Source: Mesobacillus campisalis (lineage in GTDB: Bacteria; Bacillota; Bacilli; Bacillales; Cytobacillaceae). From it: a DNA stretch of 64,000 nt. A program made the translations under genes and the position numbers. The notes beneath the pieces are model-generated. The model saw nothing but the letters and a program-made list of their open reading frames with translations, searched no databases and was not told where the DNA came from. The DNA lies in NCBI RefSeq assembly GCF_000986785.1, contig NZ_LAYY01000001.1, forward strand, positions 186,001-250,000, read 5' to 3'. Below, in pieces: positions 62,534 through 64,000 of this stretch; position 1 is the stretch's first letter, and the number at the start of each line of letters is the position of its first letter.

Positions 62534-64000
62534 ATGGATTTCAGTGGTTTACATTATTATGTTCCTTCTGCTAAAGCAATTGAGCCAAAGGTGATTGAAA
62601 GCGATTTGATTGTATATGGTGCAACTCCTGCTGGCATTGCCGCGGCTGTACAGGCGAAACGTATGGGGCTGACTGTAGTCATAGCCGAGTTCGGAAAACA
62701 TGTTGGAGGAATAACCGCTAGCGGGCTGGGAGCGTCCGATATTGGCGCAAAAGAAGCCATAGGCGGTTTGTCGAGGGAATTCTTCAAGGAACTAGGAAAC
62801 TATTACAATACGGAAGAGCAGTGGACGTTCGAGCCCAAGGCAGCCAAATATGTATTCCACAAATGGCTCAAGAATCATGATATCGAGGTCCTATTCAACC
62901 AGCATTTAACAGAAGTAAAAACAGAGAACCTCAAAATAAAAGAAATCATCATGGAGGATGGCACCGCCTATAAAGCGAAGTTTTTCATTGATGCCAGCTA
63001 TGAAGGAGACTTAATGGCAAAAGCTGGTGTCACGTATTTTACAGGCAGGGAATCAAACGCCACATACAAAGAAGCCTATAATGGAATTCAATTTGGACAT
63101 CCTCACCATCAGTTTGAAAAGTGGGTTGATCCATATGTGGTTGAAGGTGACCCTTCAAGCGGAGTTTTGCCAGGCATTACAGAAACCAGCCTTGAAACTC
63201 TCGGATTTCAAGGACAAGGGGACCACCGGATCCAGGCGTATAATTTCCGTATCTGCCTGACGAAAAATCCTGATAACTCTGTCCCTTTCCCTAAACCGCC
63301 TTTTTATGACCCTGGAAGGTATACTCTATTATTACGATATATAAAGGCTGGTGTTTGGGATGCGATGAACCTTCATACCATGCTTCCAAACGGAAAAACC
63401 GACCTGAACAATTATGGAGGATTTTCGACTGACCACATCGGCATGAATTATGACTGGCCTGAGGGAGATTATGAAACACGTGAAAGGATCTTCCAGGATC
63501 ATTTTTCCTATAATCTTGGCCTGCTCTATTTTTTAGCAAATGATGAAAGTGTTCCCCGGACCATCAAAGAAGAAGTAAATCAATGGGGATTAGCATGTGA
63601 TGAATTCGAGGAAACGGGACACTGGCCGCATCAGCTATATATTCGCGAAGCAAGAAGAATGATCGCTGATTATGTCATGACCGACCATAATTGTTTAGGC
63701 GACAAGACTGTTGAAGATTCCATCGGCCTCGCCTCCTACCAAATGGATTCCCATCATTGCAGGAGGGTGATTATTGAGGGCCGTGTATACAATGAAGGCG
63801 ATGTTGAAATACCGATTTCACCTTATCCGATTTCCTATCGTTCGATCCGCCCCAAAGCAGAAGAATGTACAAATCTACTTGTTCCAATCTGCCTGTCCAG
63901 CTCACATATTGCCTATGGGTCGATCCGAATGGAGCCAGTGTTCATGATCCTGGGCCAATCCGCCGGAGCTGCGGCAGCTTTAGCCTTTCAGAATAAAACT
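62534..64000 (+). CDS. FAD-dependent oxidoreductase (FAD_oxidored family), partial at right edge
   Basis: 489 residues to the window end with no stop; ATG 62534 has AGGAGG 7 nt upstream. ESDLIVYGATPAGIAAAVQA is the FAD site, VVIAEFGKHVGGITASGLG the following strand, and FIDASYEGDLMAKAGVTYFT and LLVPICLSSSHIAYGSIRME match the family seen at 41913, though the two are distant. Related long proteins in Planctomycetes, Bacteroidetes and Firmicutes sit in glycan-degradation loci. Acts in the cytosol (no signal peptide). Presumably oxidises a sugar of the same pathway. The C-terminus is missing. Confidence 0.87.
   Translation, partial: MDFSGLHYYVPSAKAIEPKVIESDLIVYGATPAGIAAAVQAKRMGLTVVIAEFGKHVGGITASGLGASDIGAKEAIGGLSREFFKELGNYYNTEEQWTFEPKAAKYVFHKWLKNHDIEVLFNQHLTEVKTENLKIKEIIMEDGTAYKAKFFIDASYEGDLMAKAGVTYFTGRESNATYKEAYNGIQFGHPHHQFEKWVDPYVVEGDPSSGVLPGITETSLETLGFQGQGDHRIQAYNFRICLTKNPDNSVPFPKPPFYDPGRYTLLLRYIKAGVWDAMNLHTMLPNGKTDLNNYGGFSTDHIGMNYDWPEGDYETRERIFQDHFSYNLGLLYFLANDESVPRTIKEEVNQWGLACDEFEETGHWPHQLYIREARRMIADYVMTDHNCLGDKTVEDSIGLASYQMDSHHCRRVIIEGRVYNEGDVEIPISPYPISYRSIRPKAEECTNLLVPICLSSSHIAYGSIRMEPVFMILGQSAGAAAALAFQNKT

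Noticed and set aside
1-64000. CRISPR arrays, tRNA/rRNA genes, IS elements or prophage
   Set aside because: No regular repeat-spacer pattern, tRNA cloverleaf, transposase or phage gene was seen.

Overview
The window looks like chromosome from a Gram-positive, endospore-forming Bacillaceae (Bacillus sensu lato). Evidence: low-GC DNA, strong AGGAGG-type ribosome binding sites with many TTG/GTG starts, CgeB-like and YheC/D-like spore-coat proteins, promoter sequences matching the mother-cell sigma-K consensus, CcpA-type control, and a sugar ABC importer without its own ATPase. No rRNA, tRNA, CRISPR array, IS element or phage gene was found.

Region 1 (1-33030) is a large surface-glycan locus, most likely for spore-coat or exosporium polysaccharide. 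It holds about fourteen glycosyltransferases of several families, three ATP-grasp ligases, and nucleotide-sugar genes that can make UDP-glucose, UDP-glucuronate (gtaB-ugd), UDP-xylose (UXS) and UDP-galactose (galE). A six-gene leftward operon (12137 to 5903) combines a PIG-L de-N-acetylase, a BKACE-type enzyme, an LpxD-like N-acyltransferase, two sister glycosyltransferases and an ATP-grasp ligase; I read it as a module that removes an acetyl group from an amino sugar and replaces it with an unusual acyl group. At 978-4004 a 1008-residue protein fuses a glycosyltransferase, an alginate-lyase-type domain and a second glycosyltransferase. A GDP-sugar branch is decaying: a manC gene with three lesions (28694-30044) and a 53-residue stump of a GDP-fucose-synthase-like gene (18161-18322). 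A CgeB-LysM protein closes the region.

Region 2 (33031-37714) holds unrelated genes: a 14-TM-type MFS exporter with its own promoter and terminator, a small unknown protein, a YeiH-family membrane protein and a LysR regulator.

Region 3 (37759-64000) is a glycan-catabolism locus. A leftward operon of about 16 kb (54150 to 37759) encodes a GH20 hexosaminidase, NagA, a ROK kinase, a GH1 glycosidase, a DUF4838-like protein, an (alpha/alpha)6-type protein, an SGNH esterase, an FAD oxidoreductase, two Gfo/Idh dehydrogenases, an MDR dehydrogenase, a DapA-family lyase and an epimerase-like protein. Next come a divergent regulator with a degenerate GGDEF-like domain and a C-terminal helix-turn-helix, an importer (binding protein plus two permeases) with a third Gfo/Idh gene, a GNAT protein, a YesL-like protein and a second FAD oxidoreductase that runs off the right edge. 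Four copies of a 28-bp element, each made of two 11-bp direct repeats starting GTCTWT/GTCTTT, lie at the control points of this locus and nowhere else that I found. Three of them abut a TTGTC -35 element of a leftward promoter. They look like operators of the new regulator and tie the locus into one regulon, with a good cre site adding carbon catabolite control on the importer.
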